Both the position numbers and the translations under genes were made by a program. The notes beneath the pieces were generated by a model. The model saw nothing but the letters and a program-made list of their open reading frames with translations. It had not been told where the DNA came from and did not search any database. Of a DNA stretch of 44,874 nt, positions 16,356 to 25,033 are shown in pieces (the stretch's first letter is position 1; every line of letters begins with the position of its first letter). This DNA comes from an uncultured Clostridia bacterium. Lineage in GTDB: Bacteria > Bacillota > Clostridia > Oscillospirales > Oscillospiraceae. The stretch covers positions 1 through 44,874 of the forward strand of contig CANPBB010000009.1 in the NCBI GenBank assembly GCA_947572235.1, read 5' to 3'.

Positions 16356-17479
16356 AACACATGAATGCCACACAGAATCTGCTCATGCTGATGCAGCAGA
16401 TGTCCGGCGCCATGTCCCTTCCCAATGTGAGCAGCAAGCCTAACCAGAGCGGCGTCTCCTTTGAGGACATGTTGAATCAGGCCAGCAGCGCCGCCCCCAA
16501 GGACAAGGCCCCCGTGAAGGACAACAGCCAGAGCGCCGACGCCCCGGAGAAGCCTGAGGCCCCCAAGGACAGCGAGACCACAGATCAGGCCACCGAGAAC
16601 GGCGAGGAGAAAACCGCTTATCAGCTGGTGGGCAGCGCCGTGAACCCCTACGCCAATCTGGTACAGCCCGATGTACAGCCGGCGGAGGACGAGCTCATCA
16701 CCACAGATATCCAAGAGCTGGTGCACGTAACCTCCGCCCCCTTGGAGGAGGATGCCCCCTCTGGGACCGCCGAGCCCCAAGCAGTGACCGACAGCTTCCA
16801 AATCCCTAAGGAGGTCGCCGAGACCGCCGAGGAGGCCCCTGAGATTGCCCCGGAGACTGTCCAGAAGGCCGTTGAGGAACAGCCGGAGGTGGTGATCCGC
16901 ACGGTAAAGGCCGAGGACACCCAAGCCCCCGTCGAGGACAGTGACGACACCCACGTGGAGGGATACGAGGCCGAGAGCACGGAGAAGCCCCTGTTTAAGG
17001 ACGCCGAGGCCGCCCCTATCAAGGTGGGAGAGCGGTACGAGGTGGACACCGAGAGCACCGACATGGACACCCAGCTGGCCAACTCCATCCGGCAGGCCAT
17101 GAGCGCCGCCGTGGAGAAGGTCGAGATCCGCTTGGCCCCGGAGCACTTGGGCGCGGTGACTATCGAGATGGGCCGGGACGCCAATGGCGCTTTGCAGGTC
17201 GTTCTGCACACCGCCACCGGCAAGGCCGCCAATCTCCTCACCGAGCACTTGGACTCCCTCCACGCCGCCCTCCAGAACATGGGACACGACGCGGTCCACG
17301 TGGAGGTCCAGCGCAGCGAGGAGAGCGCCCAGCAGCAGTCCATGCACCAGCAGGCCGACCCCGACGGACACAACCAGCAGAAGCACCCCCAGCAGCAGCG
17401 TCAGCAGCAGAGCGCCAATCCCGAGGACTTTATGCAGCAGCTGCGTCTGGGCCTGTTCTCTCTGGAAGATGTGATGTAG
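16352..17479 (+). CDS. fliK: Flagellar hook-length control protein FliK
   Basis: A 375-residue FliK. The N-terminal two thirds is acidic, Pro/Ala/Glu-rich and low complexity, as expected for the exported ruler. The C-terminal Flg_hook domain at about 245-315 contains VEIRLAPEHLGAVTIEM and LTEHLDSLHAALQNMG, which acts on FlhB to switch export specificity. The C-terminus is Gln/His-rich. AGGAGGTGA precedes the ATG, which overlaps the upstream gene's stop. Confidence 0.92.
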   Translation: MKHMNATQNLLMLMQQMSGAMSLPNVSSKPNQSGVSFEDMLNQASSAAPKDKAPVKDNSQSADAPEKPEAPKDSETTDQATENGEEKTAYQLVGSAVNPYANLVQPDVQPAEDELITTDIQELVHVTSAPLEEDAPSGTAEPQAVTDSFQIPKEVAETAEEAPEIAPETVQKAVEEQPEVVIRTVKAEDTQAPVEDSDDTHVEGYEAESTEKPLFKDAEAAPIKVGERYEVDTESTDMDTQLANSIRQAMSAAVEKVEIRLAPEHLGAVTIEMGRDANGALQVVLHTATGKAANLLTEHLDSLHAALQNMGHDAVHVEVQRSEESAQQQSMHQQADPDGHNQQKHPQQQRQQQSANPEDFMQQLRLGLFSLEDVM

Positions 17480-17515
17480 GCGAAAATCTAAACAGAAAGG
17501 AGAACAAACAGCAAT

Positions 17516-18220
17516 ATGAGTGATTACGCAGGCGCAGGCTTTGATCTGGCGGCCAAGGAGTACTATGACGCAGTCCGTCAGGCCCACAAGAGCGGCACCA
17601 CCAGCCAGACAGCCCTCAAGAGCTGGCGTGACGAGGACACCCCATCCAACGAGCTGAGCTTTACCGACATGCTCCAGCTGATGGTGGTCCAGTTCCAGAA
17701 CCAGACCATCGACAACACCGCTGACACCAGCGATATGATGAACCAGCTGGTTCAGATGAGCGTGGTGCAGGCCATGACCAGCCTTACCACACAGATGGAG
17801 CAGGTCACACAGGCCACCACCCTCACCTACTCCGCCTCTCTGGTTGGCAAAACTGTCACTGTGGGCGTCTTTGACGACAAGGGCAACATGAAGGAGATCT
17901 GTGACAAAGTCACCGCCACAGGTACCTACAACGGTATCCCCGTCCTGTTCTTCGGCAAAGACCGCTATCCCCTCAGCAGCATTCTGGCCGTGGGTGAGCT
18001 GCCCAAGATTGATGTCGGCGATCCCGACAAGCCCGGTGAGGGGGAAGATACCGATCCCACTGATCCCGACAAGCCCGGTGAGGGCGAGGACACCAAGCCC
18101 ACCGATCCCGACAAGCCCGGCGAGGGCGAGGACACCAAGCCCACCGATCCCCCCAGCACCGGCGGCACGGACGCCCCGGAGAATAACAGCGGCACAGAAC
18201 AGGAGCCGATGCAGATTTGA
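17516..18220 (+). CDS. flgD: Hook assembly scaffold FlgD, with a repeat tail
   Basis: A 234-residue FlgD. The conserved N-terminal core is clear: LSFTDMLQLMVVQFQNQTIDNTADTSDMMNQLVQMSVVQAM at about 47-87. Then comes a short beta domain. FlgD caps the growing hook. The C-terminus is unusual: residues 169-210 are three copies of a 14-residue unit, DPDKPGEGED(T)xPT, followed by a Ser/Gly/Asn-rich end. Such acidic Pro-rich tails are not part of the FlgD fold I know. Confidence 0.9.
   Translation: MSDYAGAGFDLAAKEYYDAVRQAHKSGTTSQTALKSWRDEDTPSNELSFTDMLQLMVVQFQNQTIDNTADTSDMMNQLVQMSVVQAMTSLTTQMEQVTQATTLTYSASLVGKTVTVGVFDDKGNMKEICDKVTATGTYNGIPVLFFGKDRYPLSSILAVGELPKIDVGDPDKPGEGEDTDPTDPDKPGEGEDTKPTDPDKPGEGEDTKPTDPPSTGGTDAPENNSGTEQEPMQI
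18020..18145 (+). repeat. Three 42-bp coding tandem repeats in flgD
   Basis: Units at 18020-18061, 18062-18103 and 18104-18145, each 14 codons. Units 2 and 3 differ at a single base; unit 1 has a few synonymous changes and one replacement (Asp for Lys). This suggests recent duplication and possible length variation among strains. Confidence 0.9.
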
Positions 18221-18258
18221 CCGGCCTCCTACCTGAGCCGGGAAATGGATGATTTGTT

Positions 18259-18645
18259 ATGATCGACAAAATTCCCCCGATCTCAGGCGTCTCTGAGGTC
18301 CAATCCGTTCAGCCCGTTCAGCGCGTCCAGCAACAGGGCGGCGCCCAGTTCGGCGCACTGCTCCAGCGGGAAATTCAGCGGGCGGAGCCCTCTATCGCTT
18401 TCTCCAAGCACGCCATGACGCGGGCGGAGGAGCGGGGCATCGAGGTCACACCGGCGCTGATGGGCCAATTGGCCGACTCCGTAGAGCGGGCGCAGGCCAA
18501 GGGAGCCACCAATATCTTAGCTTTCGACGCCACGCGGGCCTTTATCATCAACGTCCCTCACGGGCGTGTGATCACCACCATGTCCCAAGAGGAGATGGAG
18601 GAGAACATTTTCACTAACATCGACGGAGCCGTACTCTTGAAGTAA
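18259..18645 (+). CDS. Flagellar operon protein, TIGR02530 type
   Basis: A 128-residue protein found between flgD and flgE in many Firmicutes. The conserved part is the C-terminal two thirds: FSKHAMTRAEERGIEV, ERAQAKGATNILAFDATRAFIINVPHGRVITTM and NIFTNIDGAVLL. Its role is not established; it may help hook cap or hook assembly. The N-terminal 40 residues are Gln/Val/Pro-rich and variable. No strong ribosome binding site is seen. Confidence 0.85.
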   Translation: MIDKIPPISGVSEVQSVQPVQRVQQQGGAQFGALLQREIQRAEPSIAFSKHAMTRAEERGIEVTPALMGQLADSVERAQAKGATNILAFDATRAFIINVPHGRVITTMSQEEMEENIFTNIDGAVLLK

Positions 18646-18670
18646 TAGCAGGACCTTTTTAGGATGCTAT

Positions 18671-18697
18671 GCCCTCCCGTCCGATTGACCGGAGGGC
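18671..18697 (+). repeat. GC hairpin before flgE
   Basis: GCCCTCCcGTC (18671-18681) and GACcGGAGGGC (18687-18697) pair with one mismatch across a five-base loop. No T-run follows. It lies in the short gap between the TIGR02530-type gene and flgE. Confidence 0.4.
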
Positions 18698-18741
18698 GGC
18701 GGCCCCGGAAAAAATCCGGTAAAAAGGAGAAATTTAATTCC

Positions 18742-19995
18742 ATGACTGGTGCAATGTACGCCGCCATTGGCGGCCTCAAATCCCATATGAGCAAGCTCAA
18801 CGTGATCGGCCACAATATCGCCAACTGCAACACCTACGGCTATAAGTCCCAGCGCATGACCTTCCGCGAGTCCATGTACTCCACCCTCACCGCCGGCAGT
18901 GACGGCGGTGAGCTGGCCGGCGGCGTGAACCCCTCCCAGGTGGGCTACGGCGCCTCCGTGGGGTGCATCGACTTGAACATGTCCACCTCCACCTTTGCCG
19001 CCAGCGGCATTGATCTGGACGTAATGATCAACGGCGAGGGCTTCTTCTTGGTGGGCGACAAGGACGCCATCAGCGCCGACCAGCTCTCCCTGACCCGCGT
19101 GGGCGACTTCGGCGTGGATCCCCAAGGCTACTTGGTGGACGGCGACGGCCGGGTAGTCTTTGGCTTTGCCACCGTGCAGAACCCCGACTACGACCCCACC
19201 GCCAAGGAGCCCGGCGAAAACGCCACCGCGGAGCAGAAGGCCGAGTACGAGAAGAAGAAGAACCCCACCATGATCAGCACCCAGCTGGTCCCCCTGCGCG
19301 TGCCCGTTGCCGCCGCCGCCCCCACCCTCACCAACGGCGGCTACCCCGCCGGCACGACGAACACGGAGGGCGCCACCCCCAACTGGCTGGAGGGCGACGC
19401 GGTCTATGACGTTCTGGGCCCGGTCACTGACAACAAACGCACTAACATCAACGTCAAGCCCGGCGACGGCCCCAACGTGGCCGACAACGACCCCAACGGC
19501 GCCACCAAGTCCCAGCAGGCCGTCAACAAGGATAATCTCCGCGTGAGCCTGCAGGGCATCAAGATCGACCCCAAGACCGGCCTTGTCACCGGTACCAACA
19601 CCAAGACCGGCGGCACCGTCTCCATCGGCTGCATCGCCATTGCCACCGTGGATAATCCCAGCGGCGTAACCCACGACAACGGCCCCTACTACAAGGCCAT
19701 GGAGGGCGCCGGCGACATCCACCTCAACGCCTTGGGCGGCACCCTCAACGGCAAGTATCTGAACAACCAGGAGATCACCGGCACCGGCGACGCCCAAGTG
19801 GTCCCCCCCTACAGTGACGCCATCGGCACCGGCGGCAAGACCGTGCTCCAGACCGGCGGCTTGGAGGCCTCCAGCACCGATATCGCCACCGAGTTCTCCG
19901 AGATGATCACCACCCAGCGCGGCTATCAGGCCAACACCCGTATCATCACCGTCACCGACTCCATGCTGGAGGAGCTGGTGAACATGAAGCGCTAA
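18742..19995 (+). CDS. flgE: Flagellar hook protein FlgE
   Basis: A 417-residue hook protein. The N-terminus (MYAAIGGLKSHMSKLNVIGHNIANCNTYGYK) and C-terminus (GLEASSTDIATEFSEMITTQRGYQANTRIITVTDSMLEELVNMKR) are the polymerising helices. The N-terminal motif also includes the family's INGEGFFLVG. A charged helical insert lies around 150-175 (TAEQKAEYEKKK). The start is ATG 18742 with AAGGAGA (18724-18730) upstream; a longer in-frame ATG at 18664 would add 26 basic residues and has no site. Confidence 0.96.
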   Translation: MTGAMYAAIGGLKSHMSKLNVIGHNIANCNTYGYKSQRMTFRESMYSTLTAGSDGGELAGGVNPSQVGYGASVGCIDLNMSTSTFAASGIDLDVMINGEGFFLVGDKDAISADQLSLTRVGDFGVDPQGYLVDGDGRVVFGFATVQNPDYDPTAKEPGENATAEQKAEYEKKKNPTMISTQLVPLRVPVAAAAPTLTNGGYPAGTTNTEGATPNWLEGDAVYDVLGPVTDNKRTNINVKPGDGPNVADNDPNGATKSQQAVNKDNLRVSLQGIKIDPKTGLVTGTNTKTGGTVSIGCIAIATVDNPSGVTHDNGPYYKAMEGAGDIHLNALGGTLNGKYLNNQEITGTGDAQVVPPYSDAIGTGGKTVLQTGGLEASSTDIATEFSEMITTQRGYQANTRIITVTDSMLEELVNMKR

Positions 19996-20024
19996 GCCCC
20001 CTGACTTGTAACGTCCATCACTTC

Positions 20025-20059
20025 GGCGGCCGCCTCCGGGCGGACTGGAGGCGGCCGCC
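20025..20059 (+). repeat. Perfect GC stem-loop between flgE and flbD
   Basis: GGCGGCCGCCTCC (20025-20037) pairs perfectly with GGAGGCGGCCGCC (20047-20059); the nine-base loop contains GGA. No T-run follows. It lies immediately before the flbD ribosome binding site (AAAGGAG, 20070-20076), so it could affect mRNA stability, flbD translation or serve as a CsrA target. Confidence 0.6.
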
Positions 20060-20082
20060 CCCGAGACGGAAAGGAGCACGCC

Positions 20083-20298
20083 ATGATCGTACTGACCAAG
20101 CGCAACCACGAGAAGTTTCTCGTCAACCACAACCAGATCCAGTGTATCGAGATGATTCCCGAGTCCAAGATCGTCTTCATCAACCGGGACTACGTCATTG
20201 TGCGGGAGACCCCCGAGGAGATCATCAAGAAGATCACCGAGTACAACGCCAAGGTTATGGACATCCACCGCATTGTCACGGTGTCGGACAAACGCTGA
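20083..20298 (+). CDS. flbD: FlbD/SwrD family protein
   Basis: A 71-residue protein of the small FlbD family, starting MIVLTKRNHEKFLVNHNQIQ and containing ESKIVFINRDYVIVRETPEEI. Its Bacillus counterpart SwrD (YlzI) raises motor power and swarming. It lies directly before motA, where this family is usual. AAAGGAG precedes the ATG. Confidence 0.9.
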   Translation: MIVLTKRNHEKFLVNHNQIQCIEMIPESKIVFINRDYVIVRETPEEIIKKITEYNAKVMDIHRIVTVSDKR

Positions 20299-20436
20299 GC
20301 GGCGCGGTGGGCAAGGGGCGTATTTGCGCGGCGCCGAGGGCGCTCGGCTCCGTTCAAATGCGTCCCTGCGGGGGGGACGGTCCCCCGGTTTTATACAGAA
20401 ATCTCCCCACGGGGATTAAAATGGATGTGAATCGCT

Positions 20437-21273
20437 ATGAATCTTACATACATTATCGGTCTGGTTGTCTCGCTGGCCGTCATGATTGTGGGTATGATGT
20501 TCGGTACCAACGAAGCGGGCAATATGACTCTGCTGCCCCCCCAGATTATCAACTTTTTCGACGCGTCCAGCGTGTTCATCGTCATCGGGTGTACCTTTGC
20601 CATCATCGTGGCCAGCTTCCCTCCCAGCCAGCTCAAGGCCATCCCCAAGCACATCAAGACCCTGATGAACACCAAGCGCTACAACCCCCTCTCCGTCATT
20701 GACGAGCTGGTGGAGCTGGCGCAGGTGGCCCGTAAAAGCGGCTTACTTGCCTTGGAGGAGAAGGGCAACCAGCAGTCCGACCCCTTCTTCAAGCAGTGCA
20801 TCATGCTCATCGTGGACAACAACGAGGCCGACCAAGTCCGTGAGATCATGATGAACGACATCGAGCAGTCCTCCGCCCGGCATGAGGCTGCGGCGGGCAT
20901 GTACGACCGCGGCTCCTCCGTGGCCCCGGCTTTCGGTATGGTGGGTACGCTGGTGGGCCTGATCAACATGCTCAAGGGCATGAACATGGACAGCGCCGAG
21001 GGCGCGGGCAACATCGGCCCCGCCATGGGCACCGCCCTGATCACCACCCTGTACGGCTGTATCCTGGCCCATATGATCTTCGGGCCCATCGCCAACCAGC
21101 TGCGCCAGCGTGACGAGGAGGAGACCCTCTGTAAGCTGATTATTGTGGAGGGCATCATGTCCATTCAGTCCGGCGCCAACCCCAAGTTCCTCCGGGAGAA
21201 GCTGATGACCTTCATGTCCCAGCAGCAGCGCGACGGCGGCGACGGCGGCAAGAAGGGCAAGAAGGGCGAGTAA
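20437..21273 (+). CDS. motA: Flagellar motor stator protein MotA
   Basis: A 278-residue MotA/TolQ/ExbB-family membrane protein with about four membrane segments. Typical motifs are the N-terminal IIGLVVSLAVMIVGMMFG, the cytoplasmic loop, and FGMVGTLVGLINMLKGM and IGPAMGTALITTLYGCILAHMIFGPIANQLR. With MotB it forms the ion-driven stator that turns FliG. The C-terminus is Lys/Gly-rich. It is followed 48 bases later by motB. The 138-base gap before it has no gene. Confidence 0.95.
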   Translation: MNLTYIIGLVVSLAVMIVGMMFGTNEAGNMTLLPPQIINFFDASSVFIVIGCTFAIIVASFPPSQLKAIPKHIKTLMNTKRYNPLSVIDELVELAQVARKSGLLALEEKGNQQSDPFFKQCIMLIVDNNEADQVREIMMNDIEQSSARHEAAAGMYDRGSSVAPAFGMVGTLVGLINMLKGMNMDSAEGAGNIGPAMGTALITTLYGCILAHMIFGPIANQLRQRDEEETLCKLIIVEGIMSIQSGANPKFLREKLMTFMSQQQRDGGDGGKKGKKGE

Positions 21274-21321
21274 GACATAGACACAACGGATTGTAACAAC
21301 GAGCGATTGAGGTGAATATAT

Positions 21322-22170
21322 ATGGCTTCGATCAAAAAGAAATCAAGCGGGGGCGGCGGCGCCAACTGGATGGACACCTATGGCGACATGGTGACATTGC
21401 TGCTGTGCTTCTTCGTGCTGCTCTACTCCATCTCCAGCATCGACCAGAACAAGTGGATGCTGGTGGTGCAGAGCTTCAACAGCAAGGCTATGATCAACGT
21501 TGCAGATACGCCCACCGGCCCCGCCGGCGAGGAGCACGATGACCTCGGCGATGGCCTGCCCACCACAACGGACTTGGTTGAGGAGGCCATTAACGAGCTC
21601 TACGAGTATCTCAAGGCCGTGGAGGCCCAGTCCGACGGCTCCATCAGCGTCAGCCAAGGCGATGGATATGTTTTCATCTCCTTCAGTGACGCGGTGTTCT
21701 TCGAGGGGGATAAGTCCAACCTCCTCCCAGCCGGACGCAGCACCTTGGACGGCATCATCCCCGCTCTGGAGCAGGCCGGACCCTTTATTGACGAGGTCCG
21801 CGTCTTGGGCCACACCGCCCAAGCAAACCCCAACCGCCCCAACACCATCCGGGGTGACCGGACGCTGTCCAGCGACCGTGCCACAGAGGTTTTGATCTAC
21901 ATCATGGAGCACGCGGATCAGGACAAACTGGACCCCGCCAGCTTTGTGGCCATGGCCTACGGCCAGTGGCGTCCGGTGGCCTCCAACGAGGACGAGTCCA
22001 CCCGGTATCAAAACCGGCGCGTGGAGATGATTATTACCGGCCGCGATGTGGAGGATAATCTGGTGGGCAATATCCGGCAGTACTACACGGAGACCGGCCA
22101 AGAGGAGAAGATGCCCTCCAGTGCGGAGATGGGTGAAATACCCAACAGTACCGAGGGCTCCGGCAGCTGA
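21322..22170 (+). CDS. motB: Flagellar motor stator protein MotB
   Basis: A 282-residue MotB. The single membrane helix with the conserved Asp is in NWMDTYGDMVTLLLCFFVLLYSIS (about 15-38). The OmpA-like peptidoglycan-binding domain at about 115-240 includes VRVLGHTAQA and NRRVEMIITG. It anchors the stator to the wall. GAGGTGA (21309-21315) precedes the ATG. In many related clusters fliL follows motB, but here fliM follows after only 61 bases. Confidence 0.94.
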   Translation: MASIKKKSSGGGGANWMDTYGDMVTLLLCFFVLLYSISSIDQNKWMLVVQSFNSKAMINVADTPTGPAGEEHDDLGDGLPTTTDLVEEAINELYEYLKAVEAQSDGSISVSQGDGYVFISFSDAVFFEGDKSNLLPAGRSTLDGIIPALEQAGPFIDEVRVLGHTAQANPNRPNTIRGDRTLSSDRATEVLIYIMEHADQDKLDPASFVAMAYGQWRPVASNEDESTRYQNRRVEMIITGRDVEDNLVGNIRQYYTETGQEEKMPSSAEMGEIPNSTEGSGS

Positions 22171-22231
22171 GGCGGCGGAGAACCAGCGGGGCGGCATCGG
22201 GCCGTCCAATCCTGAGTGAAGGGGAAGCTGT

Positions 22232-23221
22232 ATGGCGGAAGTCTTATCACAAAGTCAGATCGACGCCCTGCTCAACGCGGCGCGCAGCGGGGAGATGAAT
22301 TTAGATGCTCCCAAAGAGGAGAGCACGGAAAAGAAATATCGTAAATACGACTTTTACAGTCCGAGAAAGTTTACCAAGGACAGAATCAAGATGCTCAACA
22401 GCATCTTCGAGGGGTACGCCCGGGTCATCAACTCCCGGCTCAACGCCATCCTCCACTCCAGCTGTGAGATCGAGGTGGAGTCGGTGGAGGAGCAGCGCTA
22501 CTACGAGTTCTCCAATGCTCTGACAGAGAGCGATGTGCTGGCCTTGGCCAAAATCGACTTGGAGAGGCTCCAGGAGGAGACCCCCATTCTGGTCCACTTG
22601 GCCACGCCGGTCCTTCTGACCATGATCGACCGGATGATGGGCGGCGACGGGGAGCCTGATCCCTACCTGCCCAGCGACTACGTACTCACCGACTTAGAGC
22701 TGAACATGTACGAGGACATCCTGCAGGACCTGATCCCGCTCTTAGGCGGCAGCTGGGAGAACTATATCTCGCTCCAGTTTGAGTATGTCCGCACAGAGGT
22801 CAATCCCACCTTGGTGCAGCTCATCGGCTTTGATGAGACGGTGGTTATTGTGGGGCTTGACATCAAGTTCCCCAACTGCACCGGCCGAATGAGCCTGTGT
22901 CTGCCCGGCGTGATGCTCACCAACATCTTCGCTGAGATCGGCAAGGCCACCGTCCGGCACACCAGCGGGGAGGACAAGGCGGAGGAGATCTTCGACTCCC
23001 TGCGGGACAGCGAGCTGGAGATCATAGCGGAGCTGGCGCGTACACAGCTGCTTCTCAGCGATATCTACCATTTGAACGTGGGAGACGTGGTGAACATCCG
23101 GCGGCCCAAGGACGCCCCGATCTTCCTCAATATCGGCGGCCGAAGATGGTTCGACGGTCGCATGGGGGTCCACAACAAGCAGATGGCTGTGAAAATCGGT
23201 GAGACCTACTATAAGGCTTAA
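22232..23221 (+). CDS. fliM: Flagellar motor switch protein FliM
   Basis: A 329-residue FliM. The N-terminal CheY-P-binding peptide is intact: VLSQSQIDALLNAA at 4-17. A CheC-like middle domain and a C-terminal SpoA/FliN-like domain (LNVGDVVNIRRPKDAPIFLNIGGRRWFDGRMG) follow. It builds the C-ring wall between FliG and FliY. AAGGGGA precedes the ATG. fliY starts 14 bases after its stop. Confidence 0.96.
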   Translation: MAEVLSQSQIDALLNAARSGEMNLDAPKEESTEKKYRKYDFYSPRKFTKDRIKMLNSIFEGYARVINSRLNAILHSSCEIEVESVEEQRYYEFSNALTESDVLALAKIDLERLQEETPILVHLATPVLLTMIDRMMGGDGEPDPYLPSDYVLTDLELNMYEDILQDLIPLLGGSWENYISLQFEYVRTEVNPTLVQLIGFDETVVIVGLDIKFPNCTGRMSLCLPGVMLTNIFAEIGKATVRHTSGEDKAEEIFDSLRDSELEIIAELARTQLLLSDIYHLNVGDVVNIRRPKDAPIFLNIGGRRWFDGRMGVHNKQMAVKIGETYYKA

Positions 23222-23235
23222 AGGAGCGGATCTGG

Positions 23236-24597
23236 ATGGGAGATACAATTTTTAGCTCCATGGCAATCGACGCCATCGGAGAAATCATGAATATCAGCCT
23301 GGGCTCCTCGGCCACGGCTGTTTCCAATATGCTCGACCACCGTGTGGACATCACCACACCCACTGTGAGCGTGGTAAACGCCGAGGAATTTGAGCTGGGG
23401 GAAATTGAGCCTGCGGTAGGCGTAGAGATCAAATATGTCTCCGGCTTGGACGGCAGCAACATCATGCTGCTCAAGCGCAGCGATGTCAAGGCCATCGTGG
23501 ACATCCTCCTGATGACTGAGACCGCCGATGAGGACTTCGTCCTGGACGATTTGAGCATCAGCTGCGTCTGCGAGCTGATGAACCAGATGATGGGCTCGGC
23601 CTCCACGGCCCTGAGTGACCTTCTGGGGCGGATGGTGAACATCTCCACCCCGGAGTCCTTTGAGCTGGACGACTTGGACAAGGTGCGCCGGGAGCACTTC
23701 CCAGTACAAACCGGCCCGGTGGTGGTGGTGAAGTTCCACCTGACCATCGAGAACACCTTGGACAGCGAGTTTATGAACGTCATGTCCATTGAACTGGCCA
23801 AGGATCTGGTAGCCGGCTTCGGCTTGGACATGGGCGAGGACAGCGCGCCCGCGCCCGCTCCGGCCCCTGCGCCCGCACCTGCCCCGGCTCCGGAGCCTGC
23901 CTCTGGCGGCGGCGGAGGCGGCGTCCTCAGCCAAGAGGAGATCGAGCGGCTGATGAGCGGCGGCGCGGCAGCGGCGGCTCCGGAGCCCGCGCCCGCACCT
24001 GCCTCCAGCGGCGGCGGCGTCCTCAGCCAAGAGGAGATCGAACGGCTGATGAGCGGCGGCGCGGCGGCGCCGGCCCCCCAGAGCGCACCCGCTCCTGCGC
24101 CCCAGCCCCAGACGCCTCCTGCGGCACAGCCTGCCGCTCCCGCCGCCGCGGCACAGCCCGCCACCGCAGCGGACATTGGGAGCATGATGGCGGCCATGAT
24201 GGCGGCCATGACCACAGCCATGGCGAACAATGCCCCTGCCAAATCCGCTCCCCCGCCTGAACCCAAGATCATCAATGCTCAAAAGCCCAAGATGCAGGAG
24301 CTGGACGCTGAAGCCCGGCTCTCCGCGGAGCAGAAGCAGAACTTGGATCTGATCATGTCCGTGCCCTTGGAGGTGGCGGTGGAGATTGGCCGAACCAAGC
24401 GAAAGATTCAGGACATCATTGCTTTCTCCAAGGGTTCGCTGGTGGTCTTAGACAAACTGGCCGGTGATCAAGTGGACCTGTTCGTCAACGGGCAGTGCAT
24501 CGCCCGGGGCGACGTGGTGGTGATTGACGACAACTTTGGCATCCGTATCACGGAAATTCTGCAAAAGCCGGATATCAACGAGCTGGTGCAGTCTTGA
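23236..24597 (+). CDS. fliY: Switch protein/CheY-P phosphatase FliY (FliN-type), with a duplicated CheY-binding-like peptide
   Basis: A 453-residue FliY. Residues 1-200 form a CheC-like phosphatase domain with two ExxN sites, E16/N19 and E113/N116. Residues 203-350 are an Ala/Pro/Gly linker. Residues 365-450 form the SpoA/FliN domain (LDLIMSVPLEVAVEIGRTKRKIQDIIAF). FliY is a C-ring subunit and removes phosphate from CheY-P. Bacillus FliY has a CheY-binding peptide at its very N-terminus; here the N-terminus lacks it, and instead the linker holds two copies of VLSQEEIERLMSGG at 230-243 and 262-275, strikingly like the FliM N-terminal peptide. AAGGAG precedes the ATG. Confidence 0.95.
   Translation: MGDTIFSSMAIDAIGEIMNISLGSSATAVSNMLDHRVDITTPTVSVVNAEEFELGEIEPAVGVEIKYVSGLDGSNIMLLKRSDVKAIVDILLMTETADEDFVLDDLSISCVCELMNQMMGSASTALSDLLGRMVNISTPESFELDDLDKVRREHFPVQTGPVVVVKFHLTIENTLDSEFMNVMSIELAKDLVAGFGLDMGEDSAPAPAPAPAPAPAPAPEPASGGGGGGVLSQEEIERLMSGGAAAAAPEPAPAPASSGGGVLSQEEIERLMSGGAAAPAPQSAPAPAPQPQTPPAAQPAAPAAAAQPATAADIGSMMAAMMAAMTTAMANNAPAKSAPPPEPKIINAQKPKMQELDAEARLSAEQKQNLDLIMSVPLEVAVEIGRTKRKIQDIIAFSKGSLVVLDKLAGDQVDLFVNGQCIARGDVVVIDDNFGIRITEILQKPDINELVQS
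23923..24060 (+). repeat. Duplicated segment in fliY encoding the FliM-like peptide
   Basis: Copies at 23923-23964 and 24019-24060, 96 bases apart, encode the identical 14 residues and differ at one synonymous base. Flanking GGCGGC and GCGGCG stretches also match. The near-identity points to a recent or gene-converted duplication. Confidence 0.9.
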
Positions 24598-24667
24598 TAG
24601 ATCGCGCTCCCCTATTTCCCTGTAAAACCTATGGAATCTCTATATTTAATGAAAAAGGATGGTTGCT

Positions 24668-25033
24668 ATGGCTAAGATTATGATGGTTGACGACGCTGCT
24701 TTCATGCGTAAGGTCATCAAGGACACCTTGAGCAAGGCCGGTTATACGGACCTCTACGAGGCCGTGGACGGAGCGGACGCTGTGGAGAAGTACAACGAGA
24801 TCAAGCCCGACTTGGTACTGATGGATATCACCATGCCCAATATGGACGGCTTGGAGGCCCTGAAGGCCATCCGCGCCGCCGATGGCGGGGCCAATGTGGT
24901 GATGTGCTCCGCCATGGGTCAGGAGACCATGGTCATTGATGCCATCCGCTCCGGCGCCAAGGACTTCATTGTCAAGCCCTTCAAGCCCGAGCGCGTGCTC
25001 AAGACGGTGACCTCCATCGTAGGCGAGCCCTAA
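24668..25033 (+). CDS. cheY: Chemotaxis response regulator CheY
   Basis: A 121-residue single receiver domain. The acidic pair D8/D9, the phosphorylated D53 (LVLMDITMPNMDG), S81 and K103 (FIVKPFKPE) are all present. CheY-P binds FliM to change rotation. Its place directly after fliY fits. I prefer ATG 24668; an in-frame ATG three codons upstream (24659) is too close to the AAAAAGG site. The stop abuts the fliO start (TAAATG). Confidence 0.95.
   Translation: MAKIMMVDDAAFMRKVIKDTLSKAGYTDLYEAVDGADAVEKYNEIKPDLVLMDITMPNMDGLEALKAIRAADGGANVVMCSAMGQETMVIDAIRSGAKDFIVKPFKPERVLKTVTSIVGEP

Noticed and set aside
16328-17587. Open frame of 419 codons opposite fliK
   Set aside because: A Gly/Leu/Val/His-rich translation typical of the complement of Glu/Ala-rich coding DNA; fliK is certain.
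18667-20268. Long open frame of 533 codons on the minus strand opposite flgE
   Set aside because: It mirrors flgE codons in a GC-rich gene. The product is a His/Gly/Val/Asp-rich run with no family resemblance and no ribosome binding site.
20372-20394. Hairpin GGGGGA-CGG-TCCCCC with TTTTAT between flbD and motA
   Set aside because: The stem is only six pairs in a G/C-run context and lies inside an operon that must be read through; weak attenuation is possible but not supported.
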